This document shows positions 42,601 through 57,600 of a stretch of 64,000 bases of DNA, piece after piece. The translations under genes and the position numbers were made by a program. The notes beneath the pieces are model-generated. The model saw nothing but the letters and a program-made list of their open reading frames with translations. It had not been told where the DNA came from and did no database searches. Positions within the stretch are counted from its first letter, which is position 1. Every line of letters starts with the position of its first letter. This DNA comes from Susulua sp964590995. GTDB lineage: Bacteria > Omnitrophota > Gorgyraeia > Duberdicusellales > 4484-171. The DNA is taken from NCBI GenBank assembly GCA_964590995.1, contig CAZPYY010000001.1, positions 5,514 to 69,513 of the forward strand, written 5' to 3'.

Positions 42601-45600
42601 ATACAGCCAAGCATCATAAGCTCCTGCGATAGCCGTCCATCCTTATCGCTATCTACCACCGTAACCTGCATACCCATGAGAGCATCAGCCAAAAACAACA
42701 TATTTCTTCTGTTAGCAAGATGCAGTGAATGATGATTGCATAGATTGTCTTCCTCTTTTTGAGCCATTATTTCAAAGAGTAATGCTGTTCGTTTGCGGAT
42801 TATTGCGCGGTATCTACCCTCAATATAAACCGGCTGATCGGCGAGAATAACATCTAATATGCTGTCGGCGTAATCATAAGGCTTATAAGAAATAATCGAA
42901 CTTGATGATAAAACCGGACCTGAAGGCCTGAAGAAATGCCCTGATGTTCCGTCTGGCTCAAAGCCTAGCTGCCGGCCATACTCTATCCAGGCATCAAAAG
43001 CTCCCCTGGTCTTTCCGCGGTATTGGGGAATTATTAAGATATCATTATTTTCACCGAAATTAGCAACAAATTCTGAGAATAAGATCCTACCTAACCGTTT
43101 ATCACATAATTTCTTATCCCGCTCGATTGTATGAATAAATAGGTATTTTAAACCGAGCTCTTGTTCTTCATAAGCCAATAATATCGCCAGAGGCTCATAG
43201 GGGCTGCCGATATAATAAAGAATAACCGGTTTTCGTAGTAGAAACTTCCACCTGATGTGCTTCCGGTCATCATCTGTCATGACGAACTTTCTATCTCCGG
43301 TTTCTTCCCAGGCCCGCAATACAGCTATAACCTGATTCTTCTTTGTTACGGTAACTATCGGTAAATGAGCACCGCTCTCATACAACTTTATCCCTGAAGA
43401 AGCGGTGTCTATACCAATCAGCTTTTTAATAAATTCATCAATAAATTCTTCATATTTTTCTTCGCCCAAATCATATTTTTCTAAAATCTCATGCATTCTT
43501 TCTTTCAATGATTCAATACGCCTAAAGTCTTCTGTGGAACCAGATAAGTCCAAGAATAAATCCCGATATTCTCTCTTTTCCCGATCAGCCAATTGCTCCC
43601 AGAGCTCATCAAGTATGGATAATACCTTATTCTTCTTGCCGTCTACGGAAGGAATATTATTGAATACGTTGATATAGCCTAAAGCGCGCCGCACAATATC
43701 ATCCATGCCAGCATCTTTGCCTAAGCTATTTTTCGCTGCCTCAAACATAATCCCGGCATAAAAATCTCCCTTAAGATGAAGCTTTCCGATAGGCTCAAAT
43801 TTAAAACCGTACTGCACTTCTATCTCTAACAGAGCCTGTTCGAATATACCATTATCTTGTTCAACTGTTATATATTCAGCGGCGGAAGATTTAGCGCTCC
43901 TGACCTGCTCTTTACCCAGATTAAACATTTCATACTTGAAGTTAGCTGCAGTCTCTCCCCAGACGGCTGATAAATCGCTGTTGCGAAATGCATCAAGACC
44001 CCAGCGCTTAGTTAACATCAGGGTAAATACGGCTTCGGAGATATATACAAAGGCGTCGTCCGCTATCGTTACAATTTTATGTTGTGGTAATATATTGAAA
44101 ATATATTGCGAAACCAAAGCGGATATTATAGCCGGGTTAAGCCGGCGGCTGAGGAATAAAACAACCAAGCCCCCTCGGTCACTTAAAACGCCTAATAGTT
44201 CTCCGGCTAAAGAAGACAAAACCAGGTCTCTTCTGTCAAAATCATCTAAAACGCTGCCTAAGGTATAAGGTTTAACTATAATTTGACTTGCCAGTAGTTC
44301 TCTTTCGTTTACTGATAGGTTTTTTCCAAAAACGTCAAGTACAAACACAGAATCTTCTAAAATATACGTTTTCTGCTGAGAGCTGAATTCCTTATCTACA
44401 GCAAAATAGATACAGTTTAATGTGTAAGAATCAATCTTTTGTTTTCCAGCAATTTCAGGAAATCTTTCCAGGTCATAAATAATTGCTTCCGCTATCTGCC
44501 CGCTATGTAGATATAGTGTATGAAACTCATCCGGTTCAAGATCGCCAGCGCCAAACAACAATTTACCGAATGAATCAATGAATTCTTCGAGGTTAAAAGA
44601 TACACGCTTAGTTGCTGTCTCAATATCGATATTTCCGTTAATAATTAAGCCTTTGCTGTTTCGGTAGTCATTACCACCTTTGATGGACGACGAAGATTGG
44701 CAATGGTTTTCGTCTTTCTTCTTGAAAGTGATATTTCGTGACCTGGTCTCTCCGGCTATATTCTTATAAATAACTCTGAAAATCTGCTTGGGGAGATTCA
44801 TAATCTCTTCATGAAGAATACGATAACGCTCGGTATTTTCATAAATCATTATATGTCTCTTAAATTCATCATTATCCTTAAACAATTCAAGATAATGTTT
44901 TTGAGTCTCACCGTAGCGCTTCTTAAACCAGTTCGCCAGATGCCTTTTGCCGCCTTTTCCGTCCGGCATCCAGTGTTTTGGCCTGCCTAAATCATCAGTA
45001 GTCAATACGTGGAGCTCATTTTTACTCCTGGCGCATTTCATTAAGTATTTACCTTCCCGGGTATTATCACCGGCATATTCGATTTCGATTCTATTTTTTG
45101 TTATAAAAAGCATAATTCCAAAGATATCCTGGATGAATTGGGCAATATCTTCTCTTAACTTATGAGGGACACATTGCCTAAAATAATACTGTTTAGGGGT
45201 AAAAGTTATAAGGTGAAGTAAGTATCGCTTTGCGCCGCGAATATCATTGTCGCTAATGAATTGATTGACTGTCAGGGATCTTTGGAGGGCTCCTAAGCTG
45301 TCATAATCAGGCCTAAACTCAAGGAGGGCTTCCACAAATTCAATCACTTGGGGATAAGGAAGCTGAAGTTTAATCTTCACCAGTAGCGGAGGCACTCTCA
45401 CTCTACGGATATAGTAAATATCATGGTATTTAATGATTTTCTCGGTCAATTTTAATTTCTTATTCTTAAGCAACCATTCTCCAAACCCACTATCAGCATC
45501 AAGCATAGCATAATCTCTGCTGCTAAGAGTAACTCTTGGTTTCTTGGGTGAAATCTTCCTTCTGTGATCATCTAACTTTTTAGCGGCAATACGCTCAATG

Positions 45601-48600
45601 CTGCCCCGTTGACCCTTTAGGGTATTGAGCCTCTCACCCAAGGCTTTTCTAACTGACTGCGATCTTTTAACAACATTTAAATTCCCCTGTTTGAGAAGTT
45701 CTTTAATCTCTTTTAATCCGGGAATTACCCTCTTTACCTTTGTGTCATCAGTTTGCCTGCCTTGCGCTGTGGTGATAATTATTGACTTGCCAATCTTAGG
45801 CCTGGCAATTATACTGTCTATAAGATCTATAACAGCTGATATTTCTTTATCAACCTCGCCAAAGAACAATTGTATCTGCTGGCGGGGACGAGACTTTTTT
45901 AACTGGCGTATTCTTTCAATGATATCGTCCATGTCCTTTATACATTCAATAATTATACCTATCTCCTCATTTATATCTTCCACTTTATGAAATTCCTGCC
46001 TCAACTCATCAGGCAGCAACGCGATATCTTTTTCTTTCAAATCCAATAAGGCAATAAAGTCTTTATACCTGCTTAGAGAACCGCCTTGATTACTTACCGA
46101 AGAAGAAATGGAAGAACTGCTTTCATTATTCTCATTCAATCGCCGTGCATTTCCTTTAAGCCTATCAAGATGGTCTTTTGCACCGCCAAGCTCAAGGCCG
46201 TAATATTTCCTTAATACTTCCAGCGTTTGCCCCGCATCACGAATAACCCTTGCCCTATCATCACACTTGTTTAAGGTCATTTCTATGTATGACATGAAAT
46301 CTCTCTCTATCCTATCTTCCAGCCATGTTTTAAACCTCTGCAATGCCCCCCGCTGGTATGACCTCTGATCCTTTCTTCCTTCAAAAAACCGGTTGATAGT
46401 CACTTCGCTAAAACCAAAAATGGAAGCAAGGACTAAATAACTCACCTCATCAAACAATCTCATCTTTACGAACTCAACCATATCACTCTCGGTTAAATTA
46501 TCGAAGCGAAGCGAGCTGGCGCGCCGCAGAATTACTTCCATTACTTCATTTTTTGTGTCTTCTAACTCTCCGCATAAATATCTAAACCCTGAAGTTAAGT
46601 AAAACTGAACAACTAAGCTTATCAGCTTATCGTATACCCCGGACTCCTTAGCGTTACCGGCAAACTCAAGTGCAGCCACGCGCAGCTGCTTGGTAAGATT
46701 ACTGCGCGACATCCCCAACATATTGGCTATTTCTTGACGGGTATGGTCAGGATACTTATGTATTGCCTCAATAATTCTCTTTCTTTTCCAGGCATGCTTT
46801 GATGTCATATCCCAATTTTTAAGCACTGTTTTTACTAACCTGCGGACAGGCTGATGATTTGAATCCAGAGCGAATCTCATCATATCTTCAGAGATTTTCC
46901 GAGTAAGTTTTGCCCGCAAAGCCTGCTTAAGCGTATCGGGTGCAGCCCTATAAAGCCGCCTATAGGCCCCTCTGGTTATCTTTGGTTGAGTCCATCTTCC
47001 TAAAAGAACCCTTGTTATATAAGAAGGATGGACTTGATGCTGTTTTGCCAGAACCTCATCAAGCGCTTGCACTGAGATTGCTTTGTTGCGTTGCGCATAG
47101 AGAAGAACTTCTGTCTCCCGGTCGTCCAAAACCATATCACGGCGCGCCTGGCGTATTAAGGCGTCAAGTTCTCGCTCAAGCGCGTTCATTAAGTGCAGGA
47201 ACCATTTTCTTTGAGGAGACAACCGTGGTGTGTAAGTATTCTTTTCTATCGGGGATGAAGCTCCTACAACAGGAAACCCCGCCTGAATAGCAAGAGCTAT
47301 GTTATTGCTACGGCTTTTCGCTTTAACTGAGTTAATCGAAGAACTGGAATGCCTGTCTAAATCTTCTTCTCTCATGCCCATAAGCTGGCAAGCTAGACAT
47401 ATCTGGGCTGATTTTTTTATGTGCTCTCTGGCCTTTGTAAATGCATCTCCTGCGGCAACAAAGCTTAATCGCTTAACAACAAGCTCAAATGGATAATCAT
47501 ATTCCCACATTGAATAAAACCGTATCATATCTTTTAACGAGGGGAAATAATTCCTTTCTTCTAAATCCAGAAATTTAGCTACCAAATTGTCCTCTATCAT
47601 TACAAACCGTATATCCGAAAGCATAATATCACTCACCACTAGACCTTTATATTTACCCAGACTGAAACTCTCCAGCCAAGCCCTGATTAAACTCGTGGCT
47701 TCCAAAGACTGTAATCTTATTTCAATATCGGCCTCTTTGACTCCTCTATCCCTCAAAATACTCTCCATATCTTCCCTGGTAAATTCCTCGATAACTTCCT
47801 CTATATAAACCGCTTTTGCCCTTTCAAAAGAAATATATTCAAAAGGCTGGGGAACAGGCGAGTACTCCTGAAACCTGTCATAAAAGTGGCTGGCAATCTC
47901 AAACCTTTCTTCTACGCCATAACGAATGCCTGTTTCACCGGAAAGTATCTTCACAATTACCTCGCCATACTCAGGGTGCCGGGCAAGATATACAGAGGCG
48001 TTCTTACCCTGATGACCCGTCATGTGGGATATATCGATACCTTTTTCTTCTTTCAATTTACCCAATATAATCTTCTCTATTTCCGAAACGTAACCAATGC
48101 TGCTGCTTGAGCTGAGACCATGCGAGAAAGTAGCGGTTACCGGCGAAAGCGCTTTCAGATTAGTCAAAAAATAATAAAGTTTTGGTTCTCCTGCTGAATT
48201 AATAACTGAGCTATTTAGCTGCCGTGCTTGAGCCCTATGATGCGTACCGGTCGCAATTGGGCTGCTGGAGTCAACATTTTTCTTTGCAGCAGCACGCTCT
48301 AAAATAATTCTTTTCGCCTCTTCAATAGAATCAGTTACCTGATAAAGCGATACATCATCAGCATTAACCGCTTTTAAAGGAATCATTACCGCGCGAATCC
48401 AATCATCCAACTCACCCCAGAACTCACGCCCTATAAGAATAATTGGCACTGGCTTAATCTTGCCAGTTTGGATAAGACAGAGCGTCTCAAAAAGCATATC
48501 AAGGGTATCAATACCTCCGGGAAAGAATATTAAACCTAAACTGCTGTGTCGTTGCATAGCAGTTTTTAACGCAATATGACTCTGAAAACAAAAGCCTCTA

Positions 48601-51600
48601 TCGCCGGGTAGCTGTCTCCTGATATGTTTTCCTTCATACATCGTAATAAACCACCCCATTTCTAAATTAGCTTTTTGCTCCAAATGCTGATATGCCTTGC
48701 CTATTGCTTTCGCTATACTTTCTTCACCGCGACGCATGATTAAAATACGTTCATTATTAAGCGAAATAGATAGCTCATGCGCCATCAGCGAGAATTTACT
48801 GGTAGTATCAACCAATCTGCCACCAAGAATAGAAACAGCAGGACCTAAGCGGCTCAATATGCGCGTGGCTCTGAACAACTCGCTGATAAAAACTCTGATA
48901 TCAATGCCTCGCGGCTCAATCTGTCTGACTCTCAAATATGCGTCAAGATGTTGATAAGCTTCCTTCTCTGTATGTTTAAGATGAACCAGTAATGCTTTTG
49001 GCGAAGGCATTAATCCTAACGCATGTGCTCTGTAGAGAAATTGCATAAATCGATCATAGAAATCTTCATTAATTAAAACCAGTGGCTTTTGATTTCCAGA
49101 ATTTCTTAGATTAAACGAAAGAAGCTCACCAATCTCATCCAGGGTACCAAACCCACCAGGAAAGGCTGACCCACCCAGACTCTTAAAAATAAACATTGCT
49201 TTACGTGTGAAAAAATAGTTAAAAATATTCGTTATGTCTTGATATTTATTCGATAGTTGTTCATGAGGAAGATTGATACATAAACCAACTGAATTAATAA
49301 ACTCACGCAAATTCTTATCAACGCTAAGCGCACCTTCGTTTGCTGCGCGCATAATCCCCGGACCGCCACCAGTAACTACCGAATATCCACCCCGCACTGC
49401 TCTCTTACCAAAACGAACAGCTTCTTTATAAAAATGATGGTGGGACTTGAATCGTGCCGAGCCAAAAGCAAAGAGAGCTGGCCCTAATTCTATGAGCGCA
49501 CTCTTAGACGCTAGCCATTCATTGATAGTTTGTTCAAAGAATCTCTCTGAAAGTATGTTGTCGCCTCTTTTATTCCTACTGGATACCGGGCTGCTGGCCT
49601 TGTTCTGATTCAACAAGAACATTGAACTGGAAGATTTCTTTTTCCTTCTTGAACTCTTTTTCTTCTTTTGTGATTTCGCGGAAACAAGATCATGCGTTAA
49701 TACACGGGAAATATCAATTTCGTTTTTATCGACTCCTTTGGCTTTAACTGACCCGCGTATGACACCGTAATGAATAATCTTAATCACTTTTGCGAATGCT
49801 CTCTCAAAAGAATAAGAAAAATCCTCTGGCTCTACGGTAAACGCCGCTGCCAGCATCTTTGCCAGGAACAAGTTACTGTCTTTTATCTCGACAGTAGTCA
49901 TTACCCTTAATATCTGCTTTAATCTCATTAAAGCAAATTCATTAGTAGAAAATACTCTTACAACTTCATCTTTTATCCTATCAACATACAATCTTCCTAT
50001 TTGGCTATCATCTAAACTATCAAGATATTCGTCAAAACCAAGAAGGTAATGCCCTAAATGATAAGGAGGTTGATCAGGATACCTTTTACGTACATCTTCC
50101 TTTAGAAATTTAATTATTTCTTCTCGTGGTAAGCCTTGAGCTAGCAATTCAATAAGCTGGTTAAACGAAGACAAGAAAGCTCCACCGTCGTTTTCATCTT
50201 GTAACTTGCCCGCAAACGGGCTGCTGGAATGGTTAAAATAATTATTGCAACACCTGAGAGCATCATTAAAAATTTCCGCGATGATGTGGTGGGAAAAGTG
50301 TTCTCTGCCTATTCTTATATTATGCTCTATTATTCTCTTTCTAAAATCGGCATCATCAATTATCCTCACCATAAGCATGATAGCTTTCTTTGAAACTGTA
50401 TCAGTATGAGAGAAAAATGATTTTCTATCAATCAGCGGCAGTTTAATTACCTCATCTTCATCAATTTCCATGGTTTCTATAGCCCATAACCCTTTCGCAC
50501 GTATATCAATTACCCACACCGGGTGAGGATAAACAACAAATGGCCTCTGATAATAAGCAGCCTCTATCTTAGCATTGCAAAAACCCTCTTGATACGATGG
50601 TATTATTATAAGGTCAGCTGCTTCATGTACCTCCCGCAGGCTAAAAGGTCCAAAGGTTCCCTCAACAGACATTACAAGATTGACCCTCTTCTCTTTGGCA
50701 AAACGCTCTAACAGTAACATATAACCTATACCTTCGTCTGTCGCCGGATGGGTAATAATGAGGTGCATTCGCCGGTGCGGATATTGCTGCTGCAATTGAG
50801 CGGCAATCTCAATGGCCAGTTCTAAATTCTTGCGCCTAATAATTCTAAGCGGCGCGATCAACAATATGTCATCGGGATGAATATTATGAAATGCCCTGAA
50901 TGCCTCTCCTGACCTTCTGTTCATGTGCGGTAAATTCTCGAAATCCCTTGCGTTAGGAGCTATGGCTACCCGCGTATCATATTTATTAAACATCGTTAAC
51001 TCCTGATACGAATTAATAACTACCGTATAGAGGTCTTCGATCCCGCCATAACTTCTACCACCCGCGATCTTATTCAGCCGCCCTGTGACCTTCTCGTTAT
51101 CGGTCTCGTATTGCTCACGTTCCCACCAGTAATCATGATTGTGGGTAATGGTAAAAATAGTCTTATCTTTCATTTCATGTTTTAATTCATTCATAATCTC
51201 AACCACCGCGAGCGACAATGCAATATTTACCGGAAGCGACAACACATTCTCCGGAATGACAAAATCTATGTCATTAGATATAATGAATTTCTTCAATCTT
51301 GACTTTATACAATCTTTTAAAAGATGGAATTTATCGATTACCTCATCAAGTTCCTGATTGAGCTTTCTCTGTTCAGTTTCTTCCTCAATGCTAAGGCCTT
51401 CTCTTTTCTGTTTCTCCTCAAGCTTATCTAACTGCTTAGCCAGACTGAACAATTGTCCTGTTAATTCTTCAATCTCTTTATTCTTAAAATGGCAGAGAGA
51501 ATCAACACTCATCCCATCAGCAATATCACTAACGCCGTCAACCTCACCGGCATAGAAATATACCTCTGCCCCACCCTTCTTGCACACCTTTGCCCACTCT

Positions 51601-54600
51601 ATTAATTCATAGGTAACGCCGTCGCGCGCTTTCTTGCTTATGCGAAACGATAAAAACAAAAATCTTTTACCGGCAGCCAGGCTCCTAAGTTGTTTAAATA
51701 TTTCGCCTTTTTTACCTAATAACTCAAGAGTTGAAATAGCCTTATCAGCGTTAGTTTGCGGCTCTTCTATAGCCGAACTGCTGGATTCTTCACCATTGTG
51801 CTCTCTTATTAATGTTGTTGCAATCGGGCTGCTGGAATCTTTGTCCGGGCTAGGTAATGTCTTTAATCTCTGCTCTATATCCTCTAATTGTTCATCTAGC
51901 CAAAGATGAAAATTATACGAATTAGTGAATTCATCAATAAAATCAAATGCCTTGATAATCAACTCTTTTATTAACTCCAATCTATTCTCATCGGCATCGT
52001 TTAAAGTAATATTAAAGAAAGGCTTACTTATGGGCATTTTTGTTTCTTTTGCTATTAATGCTGAATGCAAATCTTGTAACTTCTTGCCGTCTTCCAAGAT
52101 CTTATGTTTCTCGCCCGTTAATCTAAATCTACCTTTTGGAAAATCCCGGAAGGCAAGGATGATCGGCCAAGTTTTTAAGTCTAATTTAAATAAGTCTTTT
52201 AACCAAACAACAAGATCAACAATACAAGCAGTTGACCTAATATGGATTCCCCGATGATCCTGTAGTTGGACTACAAAAGTGATGGAAGTCTTCTTAATTG
52301 ACGAGCTACAGAGAGTAAAAAGGGACCTGGCCCCTTTTATGTTATTTCTTAATGACTCTTTAAATAATCCTCTAGTCCACTGTAAGGTATCTTGATCGTT
52401 AATTTGTACTGGACTTGCGCAATGTTTCTCATCAATAGTAGTTATATCCACAGGCAAGCTGACGCGAAGGGATGCTGGATCTATGCGTATGCCTCTGGGC
52501 CCTTTTCCTTTATGGACCGCGGCTGCAAAGTATGCGCCTCGGACCTTAATCAAATACACAGTGCCAGAGTCACCGCCGACAGGTTTGGCCCCTAACGCCA
52601 CTATTATATCTTTTTTTATAAAAACCGTATATCCGCTAGATACCGTATCGTTATAGCCGCTCACCAGAGTAATAAACAGTCCTTCGTCTAACTCGGATGC
52701 TATGGGAACCGGCAGAAGAGCTCCTCCGCGTACTGCTTTTTTCTCAATTACAAGCATGGCCAGGTCAACATTTGGATCTCGCCAGATTACCCCTGCCTTA
52801 CCTATCAATTCATCAGTGTTAGTTCTAAGTATAACCTTATCTCTTTCTTTAACCACATGGGCACAAGTTAAAAGGATGTAGGCATCTTTTGTCTGTTTCC
52901 ATACAAAGGCGCTCCCTAAACGGGCAATCTTAACAATCCTTCGAGAAAATGCTCCTTTTTCTCTATCCTGGGCAACCTTTTTTTCTAGATTTTGCCTTGC
53001 TAATTCTGTCTCAGGAGCTGCTAAAGCTAAAGCTATTTCTTTCACATCGTCTCGGGGGGTGATTGTTCTTAAGATAAAGTCGATATAATACCTTTTTTCT
53101 CTTCTTTGTTCAACGGTTGCCGTAAGGGATTTCAGAGCTAAAGCTATTTCTTTCACATCATCGCGGGGGGCAATTGTTCTTAAGATAAAGTGCATAGAAT
53201 AACCTTTGATTGCCCGGATAAGTAAGTCCAATTCCTCAGCTGCATCAGCTATTCTTTCAGCTGTTGCTTTGAGATCAAGGTTATCTTCAGCAACAATTGC
53301 TTTAAGCATAAAACCGACGCAGTAAGCTGGTATTCCTCTTTGGGCCAAGGTGTTAGTGCAAAAGTTAAGAGCTAAAGCTACTTCTTGAGTGTCATTTCGA
53401 GCAGCGATTGCCTTCTGAATAAAGTTAATAGTATGCTTGTCTATTCCTGTTTGCCATAAGGTAAGTTCAAATTGTCTATTCTCTGCTAAAACAGGTGAAG
53501 AGGCAAGCCATCCATTTTGAATATTTTTGTGCAAACTTATCTCTTTGAACCTCTGGCCTAACTCAGGCAGGGTGATATCCAGCTCGCCCCGGATAAGTTT
53601 GAATGCCTGTTCATATTGTCTGGCGACTCGAATAATACTTATTTTGTCATGGCTTATTTCATAGGCAGCCTGCATCATTTCCAGCCACTTAGTGTTATTG
53701 TTTTCTTTATGGGCATAATACAGCTTAGCTGCTTCTTGCAGATACTTTCCGAGAAGTTCCTGGGATTTGCTGAAATAAAAATCGACAATCTTCCTTTTTT
53801 CTTCGTATTCGTCTCCTAATTCAAAATGGTGCACGATTTGTTCAAAAGTATAATCTGTACCGGCAAAAACATCCATCAACCAGCCATTCACCCCATGTTC
53901 AATGTATTCAGCCGCACAGCCAGTTTTTGTGGCGATATTTAAGTGGCCATTAACGGCTGCTCTTCCATCAGACGTTCCGCCAGCCTCACGGGTTGAGCGC
54001 GGCATGCTATTCCATACATCGCAGGCCTGGGTAGCGACTTTCATAATCTCAGTTCCCGAACCATCGACAAAGATAAATTTGCCTTTCATATCCTCTCTAT
54101 CAGCCATTATCTTAAACCAGTCTACCCAATCCTTGCCGGCTGCATCGCGACCCACTCCGCCCATGAAGAAATTCCCCGCCAGGCCATAAGAATCACCCCA
54201 TGGAGTCGGATACAATTTATCTCTCTCGCCTACAACCCAGGGAAGAAGGTCAAACAATATGCGCTGCTCTTTATACTCAACAAACCTGCGCACCAGACCA
54301 AACAAAGGCCTATCTTGATATTCGAATCCATAACCCTTTGTTGCCTCTATGGTCTTGTTAAGCTGCGTTTTCATAGAACAACCTATCTCGTAAAGCACCT
54401 TCCCTGTAATTTGCTCTCCAGCTAACTCAAGTTCAAGAAGCTTTTGGCCCTTCCACTGCTCCGGACAAGAGCCGTTGGTGATCGCTATAACCTTATCAGT
54501 ATTATCAGGCACAATGATCAGCTTGGTAGTCTCAGCATGCTCTTGTGATACAGCATTGATAACTTTGACTCTTGAGTTTTCTGCCAGCCGCCTGGTCAAA

Positions 54601-57600
54601 TTCACTCTACCGTCTCTTACTATATCTTCCGGAACCAAGTCAGGGCCGATATTTTCTCTCAACCACCAGGCATCAGAATAAATCCCTAGCGCGGCAGTTT
54701 CCGGAGTATGAGTTGTGAAAAGGACTTGCGTATTCGCAAAGATGCTTTGCTCGCCCTTTTCTCTAAACTGGTCATTATCGAAATATCTAATATCATTCAT
54801 CATTGCCTGAAGCAGAAAGAAAGTCTGAGCTTCGTTGCAACGTAAGATGTCCGGAGCAATCCCAATTTGCTTAAAAAACTCAACATACGCCCGTCCTAAG
54901 AAAGCCATTTGTCGCACCTTTCCCGGCTCTCTAGGATAAAGCCCATAGAAGATTTCCGGCTGGCGCACCTGTAACACCGGAATATTTTGCACTAATGCTA
55001 TATACATCCGGGCATTGTAATCAAAACCCCTAAAATTAACATTAAATCGGAACGCCTCTTTCCCTGTTTCCTTAGAACCTAACGGCCTTAGGCCTTCAAT
55101 ATTATTCCAATCAATCCCTATATAGCGCTTGCCATCATCATGCTTATCCACATAGTGCTCATACAACGGCATAAACCCGACAGCTCGCAGGCCAATAAGG
55201 CCAAATCCTATAAAGGTTTCACCTGAGAGAAAACCCAAGCCACCAGAAGCCTGCGCCTGTTGGGCAGTTTGGTCTTTGACCACATCTAAAAATGCCTCCA
55301 TCGTCGCATCAAGGACAAACGGCCCCTGCCTTAAATATTGCTTCAAGCCTTCAATATCAGTTATCGGGCTGCTGGATTGCTTACCCAAAATATGCTGATC
55401 ATTTTCCCAATCTTTAAGTATTCCCTTTAATGGTTGTGGATAATGTGTACAATCTATATCAAGCCCGAGCATCTGGCCATAGATAAGGGTAAATTTAAAG
55501 GCCGCGGTACGCACATCGACAACTGGCAGCATGCGGGTAGCATTATACATAATATCCAGCACTCCCTCGGGACATTGCTGCATATATTTCATAACCAGCT
55601 CAGCCCAGGGCCTGTTAGGAAACCTATCATGGTCTTCTAAGTCTTTTGTAGTCACGCTCTTATCCAAATGATAGTGGTAGGCATAAATACGTGCCGAGGC
55701 ATCTTCAAGACATGCCTGAAGATATCTGGGCGAAAAAGACTCAAATAGATAGCCATTTCCTGTCAGAGGGTCGTAAAACTTTTTCCCGGTTTTCTCCTCC
55801 CATACCGGTATCCATACGTTTAGAATCTGCTGAGGGGGAGCGCCGGTATAGCTGGAAACAAGAATTGCCGCGGTTATCATAAATTTTTTATCGGCCATAC
55901 CTGCGGCTTCGCGCGGCGGTATAGACCATTGGGCTGCTACGCTGGTTGCGCGAATAGCCGGAATCGAAACAGGAACATTCCAGGGGCCAAATAAGAATTT
56001 CCCTTTAAGTTTTCGCGAGTATGCTGTCATCTGATAACTCCATGTCAGACCTAACGTATCATCCTGGTGGGCCTTGCCCGCCATATATACGTTAAATCCA
56101 AGACCACCACCAAAGCTACTTTCGCTCTTCTGAGGATTTTCGCAAACATAGTCTAATCCACTTAAGGTGGTATGTTTGAAACTCCTGCCGGGCATCAGGG
56201 TAATAAATTTAATCCACTTATAATCACAGATGCGCCGGGCCTGAATAAGTAAAGGCCTGATTTTCTCAAAAACAACGCCCCACCAGTCTTTAAGCAGTCT
56301 GATAAAGCGCTCGGCCGCCCTTTGTTTCGCCTCCCATAATTCATATTTGTCTAGTCTCTTCTGTCCCATAGACTCTAATTGTTCGGGAAGCATCCAGAAA
56401 AACGGCCAAATAGAGTCTTCGATATAGAAATACTTTTCTTTAAATCGGCCGAAACGTACCTCGTCAGCCGCCATCACCTCTTCGTGTTCAACCCCCACTG
56501 TGCCAATACATCGTGCTTGCTCACTTATGAAGTACCAGGGATCATATCTTCCGCTCTGCTGGGTTATTTCCCCGAGTATCTGCCCATCCCACCCCGTTGT
56601 ATTCATTACCATAGCCGTATCACTAAATACCGGAAAGGCGGCAAGTTGCACTGTATGACAAAACGCCATAATACTTTCTTTTGTCCTCTGCAGAACACTG
56701 ATATCTTTAAACTCATGATGATAGAAGATGTCAGGAACACCGGTTGCGGCAAAGGCCTCGTGCACCTGTAAAATATCAAGCTCAATTCCTAGCGCCTCAA
56801 AGGTCTTGAATGTTGCTCGGCTATAATAAATTGCCTGGGCCAACCGGGATTCGCTGTCAGGATATTGCGGATACAATTCTCCAGCAACGTCATCAGTTAG
56901 ATGAATCAAGAGTACAACCGCATCGCCGGGTGAGCCTTTCACCTTTAAGCGCCATGCCTCAACTTTGGTTTTTATCCTTTTGTTGTATAGAGGAAATTCT
57001 ACTTCTATTGCCTGATCAAGGCTATAGCTCTCGATATCATCAGAATGAAGCAGGTCATCCCAATCTAAAACAACATTGTTAAGCTCAGGGGTCTTAACTG
57101 GATTTGTCCACGAAATGACCTCTTTCATGCCGCCTAGATCACCTTTATCGCAAGAACGATTAATAACTTCGGCCAAAACCGCAAAATCTTCTTGGTTATC
57201 CCCTGTTTCTTCTTCAACGATAAGCACCTTTCGCCCCGATTCAAGCGGAAGCAGGGACTGCATATCCCCGCTATTCAAAATAACCACCTGGGTTACGTAA
57301 TTAAGGGCCTGGGAAATATCGTCATCAGGATGTAAGCCTTCGGAAATTACCAGTTTCTTTCCTGACATTGAATCAGGAACTAAATAGCCGTCAATCAATC
57401 CTCGAATATTATGCGCCAATTCATCAGAGCTAATATGCTCTTCAACTTCATAAAGACGAAATACCGCATGCTTCATTGACTGCTGTACGCCTCGGAGGTA
57501 TTTAGGTACAGAAAAGAAGTATGTCCCTCCGTTGGCAGGTAATCCCCGCATAAATCCTCCGTTTAAAATACCTAAACCTCCGCCCATTGCCCCTTCAAGG

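Noticed and set aside
42917..46090. Topoisomerase- or nuclease-like fold in modules 14a/14b
   Set aside because: Only scattered charged motifs are present; no catalytic pattern could be placed, so no function is proposed.
52440..53480. Protease domain as full HtrA with PDZ
   Set aside because: No PDZ-like region follows; the next module is HPr-like. Only the trypsin-like core is supported.
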